The notes under the pieces: model-generated
What the model saw: the letters and a program-made list of their open reading frames with translations, nothing else
The model's database searches: none
Told to the model about the DNA's origin: nothing
DNA from: Cyclina sinensis
Taxonomy: Eukaryota > Mollusca > Bivalvia > Venerida > Veneridae
DNA: 64,000 nucleotides
Assembly (NCBI GenBank): GCA_012932295.1
Contig: JAAONU010000009.1
Span: 11,821,535 to 11,885,534 of the forward strand
Direction of reading: 5' to 3'
Shown here: piece by piece, positions 12,304-23,803 of the stretch
Position numbering within the stretch: position 1 is the first letter of the stretch
How the letters are laid out: the number at the start of each line of letters is the position of its first letter
Position numbers and translations under genes: made by a program

Positions 12304-12593
12304 CCCGCCCGCTTAGCTCAATAGGTAGAGCACTGGATTAGTAATCCATTGGTCATTGGTTCGACCCCTGGGCAGGGCAAAATTTCTCCGTGACAATTGT
12401 TCTCAGACATTGTGTCTTATGTTCATTTGTCTCTCACCGCTGATTCAGAGTAGATCATGTGGGAACAGTAGTCAGTCACTTGCGGAGAAATTGGCAATTA
12501 CTCGTTAGTTATCCAGGAAAACTGGTTAGGTGGACTGACCGCCGAGATATAACACATGTTGAAATCGGCGTTAAACCCCAAAACAAACAAAAC
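12304..12593 (+). mobile_element. tRNA-derived SINE, about 290 bp
   Basis: The head has a tRNA layout: acceptor-like GCCCGCT, an A-box TTAGCTCAATAGGTAGAGC, an anticodon-arm-like CTGGATTAGTAATCCA and a B-box GGTTCGACCCC, closing near 12378. An unrelated body of about 210 bp follows. It ends AAATCGGCGTTAAACCCC then AAAACAAACAAAAC, a tail style common in molluscan SINEs. Identical 8-bp flanks (AGACTGGG) support retroposition. RNA polymerase III transcription from the internal boxes is a family expectation; activity of this copy is not known. Confidence 0.85.
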
Positions 12594-12601
12594 AGACTGG
12601 G

Positions 12602-12914
12602 TCTCATTTTCAAATATACAGCAGCATGGTACACATAGCGTTATTGGTAAACCAGTCAAAATATTGTTTACATTCATCAATATCACTCAGGTGTTTGGAA
12701 AATTTTTTCTTTTTTTTGGATGTTATGAAAAAAGTCGGTAGAATGTAAGCCCCAAGTGGGAGGGGAATTTTGATTGCCCAAAATCGGTAGTCTACCGCCA
12801 GAATCGGGAGAGTTCACATGTATGGAGAAGAAGTCATTTTCATGTTGACCAAAAGAACACTGGACGACAGACATCACGCCATCACAATAGCTCACCCATG
12901 CTCAGGTGAGCTAA
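12602..12914 (+). mobile_element. Helitron-like 3' end fragment
   Basis: The right part (about 12840-12914) has CACTGGACGACAGACATCAC, then AATAGCTCACCCATGCTCAG and GTGAGCTAA, the family 1 3' hairpin. The left part has AAAATCGGTAGTCTACCGCC and GGGAGGGGAATTTTGAT, of unknown origin. No intact 5' end. Confidence 0.5.
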
Positions 12915-13249
12915 AAACAGACATGCAATATACTTTGGTCAAGAACAGAACACAATTCAGCATTTGATGATTTAACTCATCAAACAAGCAATAAAGAAAC
13001 TGAAGTGGAGATGATAAACAAGTGCTACTGCTAAAGATATGGCGTGTATGAAAAAAGAGAACTGAAATATTTACAGCATGCTATAATTAAACTACTTGAT
13101 GTGCAAAAGTGCCAACTATAGATAACTGAGAAGTTGGGGGTGGGGTGCTAAAATAGGTGACTATATAGCATGCTAATTTAATAACCGAAACTTAACCTGT
13201 GTCAGGGGCTCAATTTGAGGATATTTCTTGATGTGCAACGTGAACCTAC

Positions 13250-13390
13250 TTCCTGGGGGGCTCCCGCCGTGACTTGTCATGATCAAACTTTGATTTACTG
13301 CTGTGTAATGTAGTCTTGCGAAGTCTTTCCTCAACCTCTCTCCTATGCTTGTCATCTTCTTTTTTCCTAAACTCTTCTGTGGCTCTTTTC
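13250..13390 (-). CDS. INVS: INVS exon: charged region just after IQ motif 1 (last identified INVS exon)
   Basis: Acceptor ACATTTCAG precedes 13390. The exon gives one base to the preceding Arg codon, then 46 codons, then AA before a GTAGGT donor (intron starts at 13249). The peptide begins KRATEEFRKKEDDKHRREVE and continues RLRKTTLHSSKSKF. It is very Lys/Arg/Glu-rich, like the segment right after the first IQ motif of vertebrate inversin (KKREEENKRKEAEQ in human, from memory). Identity rests on phase, position and composition rather than strong residue matching. The longest open frame across this exon on the minus strand (13173-13355) is in another frame and is not the coding one. The C-terminal half of inversin, with the second IQ motif, must lie further left. 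Confidence 0.7.
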
Positions 13391-13670
13391 CTGAAATGTA
13401 ATTATGGTTACTGGCTTAAATCAGTCTAAATTCAATTGATTGACTATATATAACAAGAAACTGGTAAAACCAAATAATGCTCCCCGAAGTATTTTTTGTT
13501 CAGAATGGCAGGAAAGTAAGAAATGTACTTGTTCAGAATGGCAGGAAAGTAAGAAATGTACATGTACTATCAATAGTATTTCAATGACATGTGAAATTAA
13601 ATACTTTTTAAGTTATAGTAAGGATAATCATGATGAAGCATATTAGAGGATTTAGTTTATTTTGGTATAA
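13391..13670 (+). repeat. Intron with a 33-bp duplication and a decayed element 5' end
   Basis: 13497-13529 and 13530-13562 are tandem copies of a 33-bp unit containing GTTCAGAATGGCAGGAAAGT. Just before it, CAAGAAACTGGTAAAACC and ATGCTCCCCG resemble the 5' end of the family 3 element at 35972. An open frame across the duplication is not supported as coding. Confidence 0.6.
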
Positions 13671-14566
13671 ACTAGGGCTATCACTAAATGTGATTAATAC
13701 CCCCACAAGACTGCTTCGGAACTGAGGACGCTATTAGTAACAGAATACTTTGTAAAAGAATTGAAATAAAGTTATGGTTGTGGGCAATTAAGATAGTCGT
13801 GGTTTTTGTACATTGCATTTCCTGTCATTGTGCTCGACCTTTGTATGAAGCTGCACTGAATTCCAACCATTAGTTCTCAAGATATGCTTCTGACAAGGAA
13901 AACCAACAAAGGGAAATAACTGTGCAAATACTGAAGATGGAGTCATAGTTCTTGTACACTGCACCTCCTGTCATTGTGCTTGACCACTGTATGAAATTGC
14001 ACTGAATTCCAACTATTAGTTTTCAAGTTATGCTCCAGAAAAGGAAAATCAACAAAGGACAATAACTGTGCAAATAGTGAAATTAGAGTTATAGCTCTTG
14101 TACACTGCACTTTCACTTGTTGTGCTTGACCATTGTATGAAGTTGCACTGAATTCCAATAATTAGTTTTCAAGTTATGCTCCGGACAAGGAAATCCAACA
14201 AAGGGCAATAACTGTGCATATAGTGAAGATGGAGTTATAGCTCTTGTACAATGCACTTCCTGTCATTCTGCTTGATCACTGTATGAAGTTGCATTGAATT
14301 CCAACGGTTAGTTTTCAAGTTATGCTCTGGACAAGGAAAACCAATGAAGGGCATTAACTCTGCAAATAGTGAAGACGGAGTTATGATTCTTGAACATTGC
14401 ACTTCCTCTCATTGTGCTTGACCATTTTTTGAAGTTGCTTTGAATTCCAACCATTAGTTTTCAAGTTATGCTCCAGACAAGAAAATTGTAACAGACCGAT
14501 CGACTGACCACCGGGTGACTCCTATATACCCCAAACTTCAAACAAACTTCGTTTTTGGGGTATAAA
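13671..14566 (+). mobile_element. Helitron-like element, complete (family 6)
   Basis: The 5' end has a small hairpin ATCACTAAATGTGAT, then ATACCCC (from 13697), which is the inverted complement of GGGGTAT (14557-14563) in the 3' hairpin TATACCCCAAA...TTTTTGGGGTATAA. Between are five units of about 145 bp carrying TGCACTGAATTCCAAC, AGTTTTCAAGTTATGCTCC and AAAGGGCAATAACTGTGCAA. A short ACAGACCGATCGACTGACC tract precedes the 3' end. A 5' relative is at 41881. Confidence 0.7.
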
Positions 14567-14692
14567 AACCACATTTGTAAGGACGGTTGATTAATAGCAA
14601 AATTTACCTGCTACTTGTTTAATCTGTGAATGTTTACCAGAATGTTTATAATCACAACAAGAGGTGTTAAGTGCATGGCTGGTAGGTGTAAA

Positions 14693-15557
14693 CAAGAGCG
14701 CCGCAAGGCAGAGCAAAATACCCTGTCAATTGAGCTATTTGTTTCAATAATATCTATCCACCTATGTAGTTTCAAGTCAATCGCTTTGATAATGTAGGAG
14801 CATGGTCCAGACAAACATAAAGTACGAAAATTGAACTAAGGGGAATAACTCCAAAATCATGAAGTGTACAGTGACAGAGCACTGCACTCTGTTTCAATGA
14901 GATCTATCCACCTGTGAAGTTTCAAGCCAATAGCTTTGATAATGTAGGAGTTATGCTCCGGACAAGAAAATTAAACAAAGGGGCATAACTTCAAAATCAT
15001 GAAGTACAGAGTTACGGTTCCTATACACTGCACTTCGTCTCAATAAGACCTATCTATGTATCAAGTTTCAAGTCAATAGTTTTGATAATGTAGGAGTTAT
15101 GCTCAGGAAAAGAAAATTAAACAAAGGGGAATAACTCCAAAATCATGAAATGCAGAGTGATGGTTCTTGAGCATTCACTCTGCCTCAGTGAGATCTATCC
15201 AGCTGTGAAGTTTCAAGTCAATAGCTTTGCTAGTGTTGGAGTTATGCTCCGGACAAGCAAATGAAACAAAGGGGAATAACTCCAAAATCAAGAAGTGCAC
15301 AGTGATGGATTTTGTGCACTGCACTCCGTCTCAATGAGATCTATCCACTTATGAAAGTTTCAAGTCAATAGCTTTGATAGTGTTGGAGTTATGCTCCAAA
15401 GAAAATTAAACAAAGGAGAATAACTCCAAAAATCATGAAGTGCAGAATGATGGTTCTTGAGCACTGCACTACGTCTCAATGAGATCTATCCACCTATAAA
15501 ATTTCAAGTCAATAGCTTTGATAGTGTTGGAGTTATTCTCCGGACAAGAAAATTAAA
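14693..15557 (+). mobile_element. Helitron-like element interrupted by family 1 copy (5' part)
   Basis: It begins CAAGAGCGCCGCAAGGC (hairpin GCGCCGCAAGGC) and holds about six units of about 140 bp with GAGTTATGCTCCGGACAAG, AATAACTCCAAAATCATGAA and GAGATCTATCCACC. At 15557 it is broken by the element 15558-17026. The host sequence resumes for about 10 bases (CAAAGGAGAA) at 17027 and then loses similarity. Confidence 0.65.
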
Positions 15558-17026
15558 CAAGAGGGCCATGATGGCCATGGATGTCTCACCTGAGTACTTT
15601 GCTTGAGGGTCTACCGTTAAGCAAACATCAGATGCAACTTTACATTTTCTAACTGAAAATATTCAAAGATCTCATCTTTTAAACAAAAAAATCAATGGGG
15701 CAGAGGCAATTTCTTGATAACAGCTTGTGAGGAGATGTCATTTGAAGCAATATTTTGAAGAAAACCTATTTTTAGTTCCGGTGGCCATTCTGTTCAATGG
15801 AGCAGAACCGTTTAAGCAATTTTAATGCAGGGGTATGTAAGGAACATTTCCGTGAAATTTGATGGAAAATTACCTTGCAATTGAGAAGGAGATGCTGTTT
15901 GATTTCTTTTCTACTTTGAGTTTTTGCAGCCCTTAAGTGCATTGAAGCAGAACAGTTTGAGCAATTTCAGAAAAGGGCATTATAAGGATCATTTCTGTAA
16001 AGTTTGGTTTAAAATAGCCAAGTGGTTTAAAAGAAGATGTCATTTGAAGCCAAATAATGACAAAATATTTTTAGCTCTGGCGGCCATTTTGATCAATGGA
16101 GCGGGCCCATTTTTAGCAATTTTAATAGAAGGCTATGTAAGGATTATTTCTGTGAAATTTGGTGGAAAATCTCCTAACCGTCTGGGAGGGGATGCTGTTT
16201 GAATTTTTTTCTATTTTTTGCTTTTGCAGCCCTTATGTGCAATGGAGCAGAATGGTTTGAGCAATTTTAGAAAAGGGCATTATAAGGAACATTTCTGTCA
16301 AATTTGGTTTAAAATGGCCAAGTGGTTTTGGAGGAGATGTCATTTGAAGTAAAATATTCATGAAAATCTATTTTTAGCTCTGGCGGCCATTTTGATCAAT
16401 GGAGCAGAACTGTTTCAGCAATTTTAAAAGAGGGCTATGTATGGAACATTTCTGTGAAATTTGGTGGAAAATCTCCCAACTGTTAAGGAGGAGATGTTGT
16501 TTAAATTGTTTTTATATTTTTAGCTTTTGCAGCCCTTATGTGCAATGTAGCAGAACAGTTTGAGCAATTTTAAAAAAGGGCATTATAAGAAACATTTCTG
16601 TCAAATTTCGTTTAAAATGGCCAAGTGGTTTTGGAGGAAAAGGCATTTGAAGCCAAATATTGATGAAAATCTATTTTTAGCTCTGGCAGCCATTTTGTTC
16701 AATGGAGCGGAACTGTTTTAGCAATTTTAATAGAGGGCTATGTAAGGATTATTTCTGTGAAATTTGGTGGAAAATCTCCCAACCGTTTAGGAGAAGATGT
16801 TGTTTGAATTTTTTTCTATTTCTAGCTTTTGCAGCCCTTATGTGCAATAGAGCGAACGGTTTGAGCAATTTTAGGAAAGGGCAATAAAAGAAACATTTCT
16901 GTAAAGTTTGGTTAAAAACAGCTTTGGGGTTTAGGAGGAGATGTCATTTAAAGTAAAATGTTGACGACGGACGGGACACAGGGTGATCACAATAGCTCAC
17001 CCTGAGCATTTGCTTAGGTCAGCTAA
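15558..17026 (+). mobile_element. Helitron-like element, complete (family 1 ends, 300-bp internal units)
   Basis: It starts CAAGAGGGCCATGATGGCC, with CTCACCTGAGTACTTTG. It ends AATAGCTCACCCTGAGC...GGTCAGCTAA after a GACGACGGACGGGACACAGG tract. The interior is about three copies of a unit of roughly 300 bp: TTTTTAGCTCTGGCGGCCAT, AATTTGGTGGAAAATCTCCC, TTTTGCAGCCCTTATGTGCA, AGGAGATGTCATTTGAAG. Open frames at 15924-16202 and 16702-16887 are repeats of the same unit and are not proteins. Confidence 0.7.
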
Positions 17027-18256
17027 CAAAGGAGAACAAGAAGCACCACAATGTGACAAAAACAGGTTTTCAACGACCAAGTATTGATGTGACAGGAATT
17101 TGGAATGAAATATGGCAGTGAAGAAAAAAGGATACAGTTATTTTGGTAGCATGCAGATAGTAATCTAAGTAGCGTTAGTAAAAATCCTGCCTCAACCTGC
17201 CGCTTGATATAAGCCTACCACACACCAAGTTTGGTGTCAATAGGCCAAAGGAAACTCAAGTTAGTGAGCGGAAACTGAATTTCTATTTTTAGCAACAATG
17301 ACCTTGACCTTGATCACAGACACCTGGGTAGCAATCCCAAGCTGCCTCTTGATATAAGCTACCCACACACCAAGTTTGGCGTCAATAGGCCAAAGCAAAC
17401 TCAAGTTATTGAGCGGAAACTGAATTTCTATTTTTTTTGGAACAATGACCTTGACCTTAATCACATACACCTGTGTAGCAATCCAAAGCTGCCTCTTGAA
17501 ATAAGCTACCCATACAACAAGTTTGGCGTCAATAAGCCAAAGCAAACACAAGTTATTGAGCGGAAACTGAATTTCTATTTTTACCAACAGTGACCTTGAC
17601 CACAGACACCTTAATAGCAATCCCAAGCTGCCTCTTGATATAAGCTACCCACACAACAAGTTTAGCGTCAATAGGCCAAAGCAAACTCAAGTTATTAGCG
17701 AAAACTGAATTTCTATTTTTAGCAACAATGACCTTGACCTTGATCACAGACGCCTGGGTAGCAATCCCAAGCTGCCTCTTGATATAAGCTACCCACACAA
17801 CAACTCAAGTTATTGAGCGGAAACTGAATTTCTATTTTTTGCAACAGTGACCTTGAACTTGATCACAGACACCTGGGTAGCAATCCCAAGCTGCCTCTTG
17901 ATATAAGCTACCCAAACACCAAGTTTGTGTCAAAATTGTGCCAAGTATTTTCAAAATCCCTTGATGGATGAGGAAGTTACGGACCGGACACGCCATATAG
18001 ACTCCAACAGGCAATTTTGCTCTTCAAGTATCGAGTGTGACCTTGACCTTGAAGGTAGGGATATGGATATTTCGCGTGACACATCGTCTTATTATAACAA
18101 ACACTTGTGCCAAAGTAGTTCAAATTCTGTTGATGAATGGCTTAGTTTTGGACCAGACACAAAAGTGTGACGGACGGATGGACAAGCGGACGGACAGATG
18201 GATGGAGCCCATTTTTATATCCCCCTTTTTTCTTTGAAAAGGCAGGGGACAATAAA
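17027..18256 (+). mobile_element. Tandem-unit element with microsatellite and 3' hairpin
   Basis: From about 17230 to 17930 there are about five units of about 145 bp (GAGCGGAAACTGAATTTCTA, CAATGACCTTGACCTTGATC, AAGCTGCCTCTTGATATAAG). Then comes a single different unit, a tract GACGGACGGATGGACAAGCG with GGACAGATGGATGG, and an imperfect hairpin ATATCCCCC...GGCAGGGGACAAT ending near 18256. The 5' end is not resolved. The antisense open frames 17261-17798 are products of the tandem units. Confidence 0.6.
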
Positions 18257-19110
18257 GGGAGATGGATGACCCTCCTAGCAGGGTCATTTTTGACTTCAGG
18301 ACCATGATTTGAACAAGCTTGGTAGAGAAACTTTTTACAATACTATATATGAAATATGTAGGCTCTCAGTCTAACAGTTTAAGAGAATTTTTTAAACAAG
18401 AGGACCATGACAGTCCTCGATCGCTCACCTGAGTACTTTGGCCTTCTACAAACAGAACCCAAGGCAGGATCCAATTTTTACCCAAGGCACATAATTTCAA
18501 CTGTCGACAAAAATCTATTTTTATCTATGGCTTCATTTTTGTGCAACAGGGTGTAACCATTTGAACAATTCTTATGAGTGGATATATAATGAACATTCCT
18601 GTAAAATAAGTGGAAAAAGATCTTGTGGTTCAAAGACAAATGTCAACAGTTACTGTATATTTTGCTATTTCTAGCTCTTGTGGCCCCTACATGCAGTGGA
18701 GTGGCAACTTTTGAGCAAATTTAGAAAGGGGAAATATAAGGAATATTTTTATGAAATTTGATAAAAAAAAAAGAAATTAGGGTTTAGGATGAAAAGTCAT
18801 TTAATTTTTTTCAATTTTTAGCTCTGGGTGCACATATATGCAACGGAGTGGAACCATTTGAGCAATTTTAGAAAAGAGCTATATTGGAAACATTTCTGTT
18901 AAGTTTAGCTGAAACTGCCCTTGTGGTATGCAATGGAAGGGAACCATTTTGAGCAATTTAAAAAGAGGGCAATGTAAGAAACATTTCTATGAAATTTGGT
19001 GGAAAAAGGCCTTGCCATTAAGAAGACATCTTTTTAATTTTTTTTTGTTTAATTTAAAGCTCTTGATGCCCTTAAATGCAGTGGTGTGGAACAGCTTGAG
19101 TAATTCTAGA
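18257..19110 (+). mobile_element. Helitron-like element, 5' part, cut by a second element
   Basis: 18257-18396 is a decayed body fragment. At 18397 a 5' end CAAGAGGACCATGACAGTCC with GCTCACCTGAGTACTTTGG opens a copy whose body units contain TTTGAGCAATTTTAGAAAAG. It runs to 19110, where another element starts. I could not find its 3' part after 21005. Confidence 0.55.
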
Positions 19111-21005
19111 CAAGAGGGCCATGATGGCCCTGGATCACTCACCTGAGTACTTTGGCTGTAGGTTTGCTGCTAAGCAGTATTTCATTTTTTAATTGAAAAT
19201 ATGTAAGTGCCTACAAACCAAATATGTAAAATATCAGTCAATAAATAAAGGCTCTATGACAGAGAGTAGAAATATCTATTATAAGTTATGGTGACCTTGA
19301 CCTTGACCCAGTGACCTCAAACCCTACCCATGGGTAGATGTCCATGCAAGGAACCTATATACTGAATATCAAAGATATTGGTCTATAAATGAAGGCTCTA
19401 TGAGGTACAGTAGATAAATCTATTTTTAGCCTCCATGACCTTTAACCTAATCTAATAATTTCAAAAAGCTTGATAAAGCTTGCTTCATGCCAAATTTTAA
19501 AATTCTAGGCCTTGTGGTTTCAGACAAGAAGATTTTTAAAGATTTTCTTCTGTACTGCTATTTAAAACTTATGACCCCTAGTGACATTATTCAAACAAAT
19601 TAGGTAGAGGTCCACTAGACAATGCTGCATACCAAATATCTAAGCTGTAGGCATTGAGGTTTCCAGTAAGAAGATTTTTAAAGATTGCCTTTTTTTACAT
19701 ATTAAGGGCCCCCCGGGCGGGGCCAATTTTGACCCCGGGGCCAACATATAAACAATACTGGTAAAGGTTCTCAACACAATACTCCACACCAAATATCTAA
19801 GGTCTAGTCCTATTAGTTTCAGAGAAAAATGATTTTTCATGTTTTTCCTATATAACTATATGTAAACCAAGAGAACCCTGGGGCTAACCCATTTTGACCC
19901 AGGGGACATAATTTGAACAAACTTGATAGACATCCACTAGACAATGCTGCATACCAAATATCTAAGCTGTAGGCATTGAGGTTTCCAGTAAGAAGATTTT
20001 TAAAGATTGCCTTTTTTACATATTAAGGGCCCTGGGGCGGGGCCCATTTTGACCCCGGGGCCAACATATAAACAATACTGGTAAAGGTTCTCAACACAAT
20101 ACTCCACACCAAATATTTAGGTCTAGTCCTATTAGTTTCAGAGAAATATGATTTTTCATGTTTTTCCTATATAACTATATGTAAATCAATAAAACCCTGG
20201 GGCGTGGCCAATTTTGACACAGGGGACATAATTTGAACAAACTTGATAGAGGTCCACTAGACAATGCTGCACACCAAATATCTAAACTCTACGCCTTGCG
20301 GTTTCTGACAATAAGATTTTCTAAAGTTTTTCCTATATAACTCTATATAAAACATTTGACCCCTGGTGGGGGGGGGGGGGGGGGGGGGCATTTTTGACCC
20401 AGGAGCCATGATTTGAACAAACTTGGTAGAGGTCCACTGGACAATGCTGCACACCAAATATCTAAACTCTAGGCCTTGCAGTTTCTCACAAGAAGATTTT
20501 TTTTCAAGTTTTTCCTATATAACTCTATGTAAAACATGTGACCCCCGGGGCTGGGCCATTTTTGACCCAGGAGCCATGATTTGAACAAACTTGGTAGAGG
20601 TCCACTGGACAATGCTCCACACCAAATATCTAAACTCTAGGCCTTGTGGTTTCAGACAAGAAGATTTTTCAAGTTTTTCTTATATAATTCTATGTAAAAC
20701 TAGTGACCTCTGGGGCAGGGCCATTTTTGACCCAGGGGTCATGATTTGAACAAACTTGGTAAAGGTCCACCTGATGATGCTTCACACCAAATATCTAAGC
20801 TCCAGGCCTTGAAGTTCTGAAGAAGAAGATTTTTAAAGTTCCAACTTTGAAAATCTATTTTTAGCTCCTGTGGCCTAGAAATGCAATGGACCTGAACCAT
20901 TTGAACAATTTTGGTAAAGCTTCATGCAAGTAACATTCCTGCCAAGACTAACAACTGACGCCAGACATAGGGAGATCCCAAAAGCTCACCCTGAGCATAT
21001 GCTAA
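19111..21005 (+). mobile_element. Helitron-like element, near-complete (family 1), close copy of 645-2617
   Basis: It starts CAAGAGGGCCATGATGGCCC, followed by CTCACCTGAGTACTTTGG. It is closely similar to 645-2617 through AAGCAGTATTTCATTTTTTA, CCCTACCCATGGGTAGATGT and the alternating 150-160 bp units, but with a different unit order and number. The 3' end is shortened (AAAGCTCACCCTGAGCATAT then GCTAAAA), so the right hairpin arm is largely lost. It contains a 21-base G run at 20368-20388. Confidence 0.7.
20368..20388 (+). repeat. Poly-G run of 21
   Basis: An uninterrupted G run replaces the GGGGCGGGGCC-type core found in sibling units. It may form a G-quadruplex. Its length may be unreliable because such runs are error-prone in assemblies. 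Confidence 0.8.
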
Positions 21006-21067
21006 AATTCCAGTATAAGTTTACTAATGATTTCTAACCCTGACCTTTTACTCAAAAGATCTACCTA

Positions 21068-22144
21068 AAGAAGAAGGCCAAAATGGCCCTAAATCACTCA
21101 CCAGATAATTAAGTCAAACATTCTGATAAAATTTCATCATGTTTGGATAGAAAATGTGTCCTCTAGAGTGTTCTCAATGTTTTTCTATGATCTGACCTGG
21201 TAAACTAATTTCTGACCTAATGTGACCCATGTATGAAACTAGAACTGTGTCCATAGGACACGGATGCCCCCACTATGCATAAGTGCTCATAAACAAGAGC
21301 ATGTATATCCTGTATGTAAGATTTTTTCTGTACATATACCTAAAATGATCTACAGGTAACCTTATGTACATGTTAAATTAAATTACAAATGTAAAATTTA
21401 TATGTTCAATTATTTATATGGTATATAGTGAAAAAATCAACAAAGGGCCATAATTCTGTTAAATATGGTCACAGCAAAAATTCCTTCCTTTACTACCATC
21501 TACACATTAAAGCTGTTTATCCCTGGAAGTTTAAGCAAAATCTGCCATCCGGTTTAAGAGAAGTTGCGTTCACAAAATTTCTATATGGTATATAGTGAAA
21601 AAATCAACAAAGGCCCATAATTCTGTTAAATTTGGTCGCAGCAAAAATTCCTTCCTTTACTACCATCTACACATTAAGGTTGTTCATCCCTGGAAGTTTA
21701 AGCAAAATCTGCCATCCGGTTTAAGAGGAGTTGCGTTCACAAGATTTCGGGACGTACGGACAGACCTATGTATGGACGGACGGACGGACAAGTGCAACGC
21801 TATATTCACCCCACTTTGTGGGGGCATAAAAACAAAACATTATGACAAAGATTCATAATGATTGGATGGGAAATGTGGCCTCTGGAGTGTTCACAAGGTT
21901 TTCCTAGGATTTGATCTGGTGACCTAGTTTTAGACCCAGCATGACCTATTTATCAAAAGAGCTTAGAAGTCATTAAGCTTAACATTCTGACTAAGTTTCA
22001 TGATATTTAGATTGGAAATGTAACCTCCAGCGGGTTCACAAGTTAAATGCAGATGGTTGACTGTCGACCTAGAGATGACAGTCAACGGACAATGGGCAAT
22101 CACAATAGCTCACCTTTGAGCACTAAAGTGCTCAGGTGTGCTAA
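21068..22144 (+). mobile_element. Helitron-like element (family 1 ends) hosting a nested element
   Basis: The 5' hairpin is AGGCCAAAATGGCCCT, then ACTCACCAG. The 3' end is AATAGCTCACC-TTTGAGCAC and GTGCTCAGGTGTGCTAA. The body has ATTCTGA-AAAGTTTCATGAT and GACCTAGTTTTAGACCC motifs. At 21239-21829 it is interrupted by a family 5 element; the host text continues afterwards with ATTATGACAAAGATTCATAA, as expected for the family. Confidence 0.65.
21239..21829 (+). mobile_element. Nested Helitron-like element, complete (family 5)
   Basis: The 5' hairpin TGTCCATAGGACA is followed by ATGCCCCCAC (21264-21273), an exact inverted complement of GTGGGGGCAT at 21818-21827 in the 3' hairpin. The end is GGGGGCATAA. 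It has two units of about 170 bp (AAATCAACAAAG, CCATCTACACATTAA, AAATCTGCCATCCGGTTTAA) and a CGGACGGACGGAC tract just before the 3' hairpin. Confidence 0.75.
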
Positions 22145-22661
22145 AAAGAGGACCTTTGGACTCGGCAAATACTGATATAATTTAAACAAACATGGTAGAG
22201 GTCTTCAAGGCAACAAAACTAAATTTCTTTACTCTAGGCCCTGCTTCTTAGAAGACATTTGAGGTTTTTCTTCATGTTTATGTAAAAAAACAATGGTTCC
22301 TGAGGCAAAGTCAATATCGACGCCAGAGATATAATTTGTAAATTCTTGTAGAGCTCTACTACAGAATGCTAAATACTTAATTACAGAGATCCAGGGCTGA
22401 TGGTTTTAAACAAGAAGATTTATAAAGATTTTCATTTAAGGTGCCACAGCAACTATAGTTCTGCATGGATTGGAATTCTTCTAAAAACTTTAGAAGAGCT
22501 CCTGCAAACATCCTTGCCAAGTTTCATCTACCTTAACCCAGTGGATTCTGACAAGAGGTGGTGGACAATGGGTGGCTAACTGAATGGTATCACAATAATT
22601 CACCCTGACCATCTGCACAAGTACAAATAAATAAAGGCAGAAAACACCCATCTACACATAC
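22145..22661 (+). mobile_element. Decayed element body in the intron
   Basis: It contains family 1-like units (AACATGGTAGAGGTCTTC, CAAGTTTCATCTACCTTAAC) and a worn 3' end near 22590-22625 (TCACCCTGACCATCTGCAC). No clean termini. Confidence 0.45.
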
Positions 22662-22871
22662 CTTGCTGCTTCTTTTTTCAACTGTTCATGCTTCATAAGT
22701 AATCGTTTGTTTTCTTTGAAAGTTTTGCGAACTCGGTACCCTCTAAATGCTGACTGAATTTTCAGGGCTGCTATATCTTGTATACCTGTGATGGAAAGAG
22801 CCCCCTGCTCTAACATAAACTGTGCCACCTCATGATGCTCACCCATCAGGGCATAATCTAATGGTGTATAC
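22662..22871 (-). CDS. INVS: INVS exon: final ankyrin repeat and IQ motif 1
   Basis: Acceptor GTATGCAG; one base completes the Arg codon of the previous exon; 69 codons follow, then AG before a GTATGT donor. The peptide opens YTPLDYALMGEHHEV, close to the human YTPLDYALLGERHEV, and continues QFMLEQGALSITGIQDIAAL. It then has IQSAFRGYRVR, a full match to the IQxxxRGxxxR calmodulin-binding consensus, followed by LLMKHEQLKKEAA. This is the most diagnostic inversin segment in the window: the order ankyrin repeat, MLEQGALSI, IQ motif and LLMKHEQL is specific to inversin. In vertebrates the IQ motif binds calmodulin, and the protein sits in the proximal ciliary compartment. Confidence 0.96.
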
Positions 22872-23696
22872 CTGCATACAACAAAAACATTTGATGTAAA
22901 TGAGTAAAAGCAAGCTTTTTTTCCCTTGGACTACATTAACTCCGATTTAATTAACTGAAATAAATAACGACAAACAAAAACTGTTTTTTGGTATAAGCCG
23001 TGCACAACGACTGACTGGCCATATATTACACATATATGCAACATACAAATATACCAGCATTTACGAACAACAAAGTGACAGAGTAACATCATAATTAGCA
23101 GCTTCCAATGTACTAGTAATACATTACATTAATCAGATAGTTAAACCATAACTACAGCATCTAGACATTTTACATTGTCTTAAATCAGATACCAAAAGAA
23201 AATTTAAAAAAGTAAGGTGTGGTCAAGCACAGTACCCAAGGCTGAATGAATACACAGCTAGCTGTCCACAAAAACTCTGTGCCTTAAAGAGCGACACCTA
23301 TCGGAGTACATGTAACAAAGGGAAATCAATTTTCGTCTATTTCATTATATTCAGACGATGAAAATTACATTTATCTCAAGTTCAAGCAATAATATCTTTT
23401 AGAAATTTAATTTTTTACAGACAAACTTATTTCTAGAATTGATGCTGTGAACTTACTACTTGCACAACATTTTATTTAAAGAACTTGGTTCAATTCAGTT
23501 TGTTATCATGTCTCATTACAGACTGATCTATTCAAAATGCAAGATAAAGCACTGGAAAAAGTGTAACATCCTAATCTTTAAAGATATAGATGCCAACAAG
23601 AAGCATTTTATATTCAAAATTTTCTAATATTCAAAGATTTTTCCTACAGTAAAACCTATATTACTATTAGGCCATATTAAGTATATAATACACTAC
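22872..23696. other. INVS intron, unique sequence
   Basis: About 0.8 kb of unique AT-rich intron. No repeats or other exons seen. Confidence 0.7.
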
Positions 23697-23803
23697 CTGT
23701 CTTCAGTAAATTCCATATGATTTGGAAAAGTTCTGTATTCTATTAGAAGCTTCACTGCATCTAGGTGACCTTTACTACATGCCCAGTGTAAAGCAGTCAT
23801 TCC
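23697..23803 (-). CDS. INVS: INVS exon: ankyrin repeat (penultimate)
   Basis: Acceptor ATATTTCAG; starts in phase 0; 35 codons plus AG before donor GTAGTG. The peptide GMTALHWACSKGHLDAVKLL is a canonical ankyrin repeat (G-TALHWA...GH-DAVKLLI) and aligns with human inversin GRTALHWSCNNGYLDAIKLL. It ends NHMEFTEDR, leading into YTPLDYAL of the next exon. Ankyrin repeats here are protein-binding; in vertebrates they help recruit NPHP3 and NEK8. Confidence 0.95.

Noticed and set aside
12307..12378. Functional tRNA gene
   Set aside because: The A and B boxes are good, but the sequence continues into a SINE body with an AAACAAACAAAAC tail and is bracketed by an 8-bp duplication.
13173..13355. A 60-residue minus-strand frame as a gene
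   Set aside because: It overlaps the INVS exon 13250-13390 in the wrong frame; the splice-consistent frame gives KRATEEFRKK.
15924..16887. Plus-strand frames with GGKSPNRLG-like text
   Set aside because: The same 300-bp unit is repeated with shifting frames, so this is non-coding repeat.
17261..17798. Minus-strand frames of 121 and 81 residues
   Set aside because: They are tandem copies of the same repeat unit read in antisense; the peptide repetition mirrors the DNA repeat.
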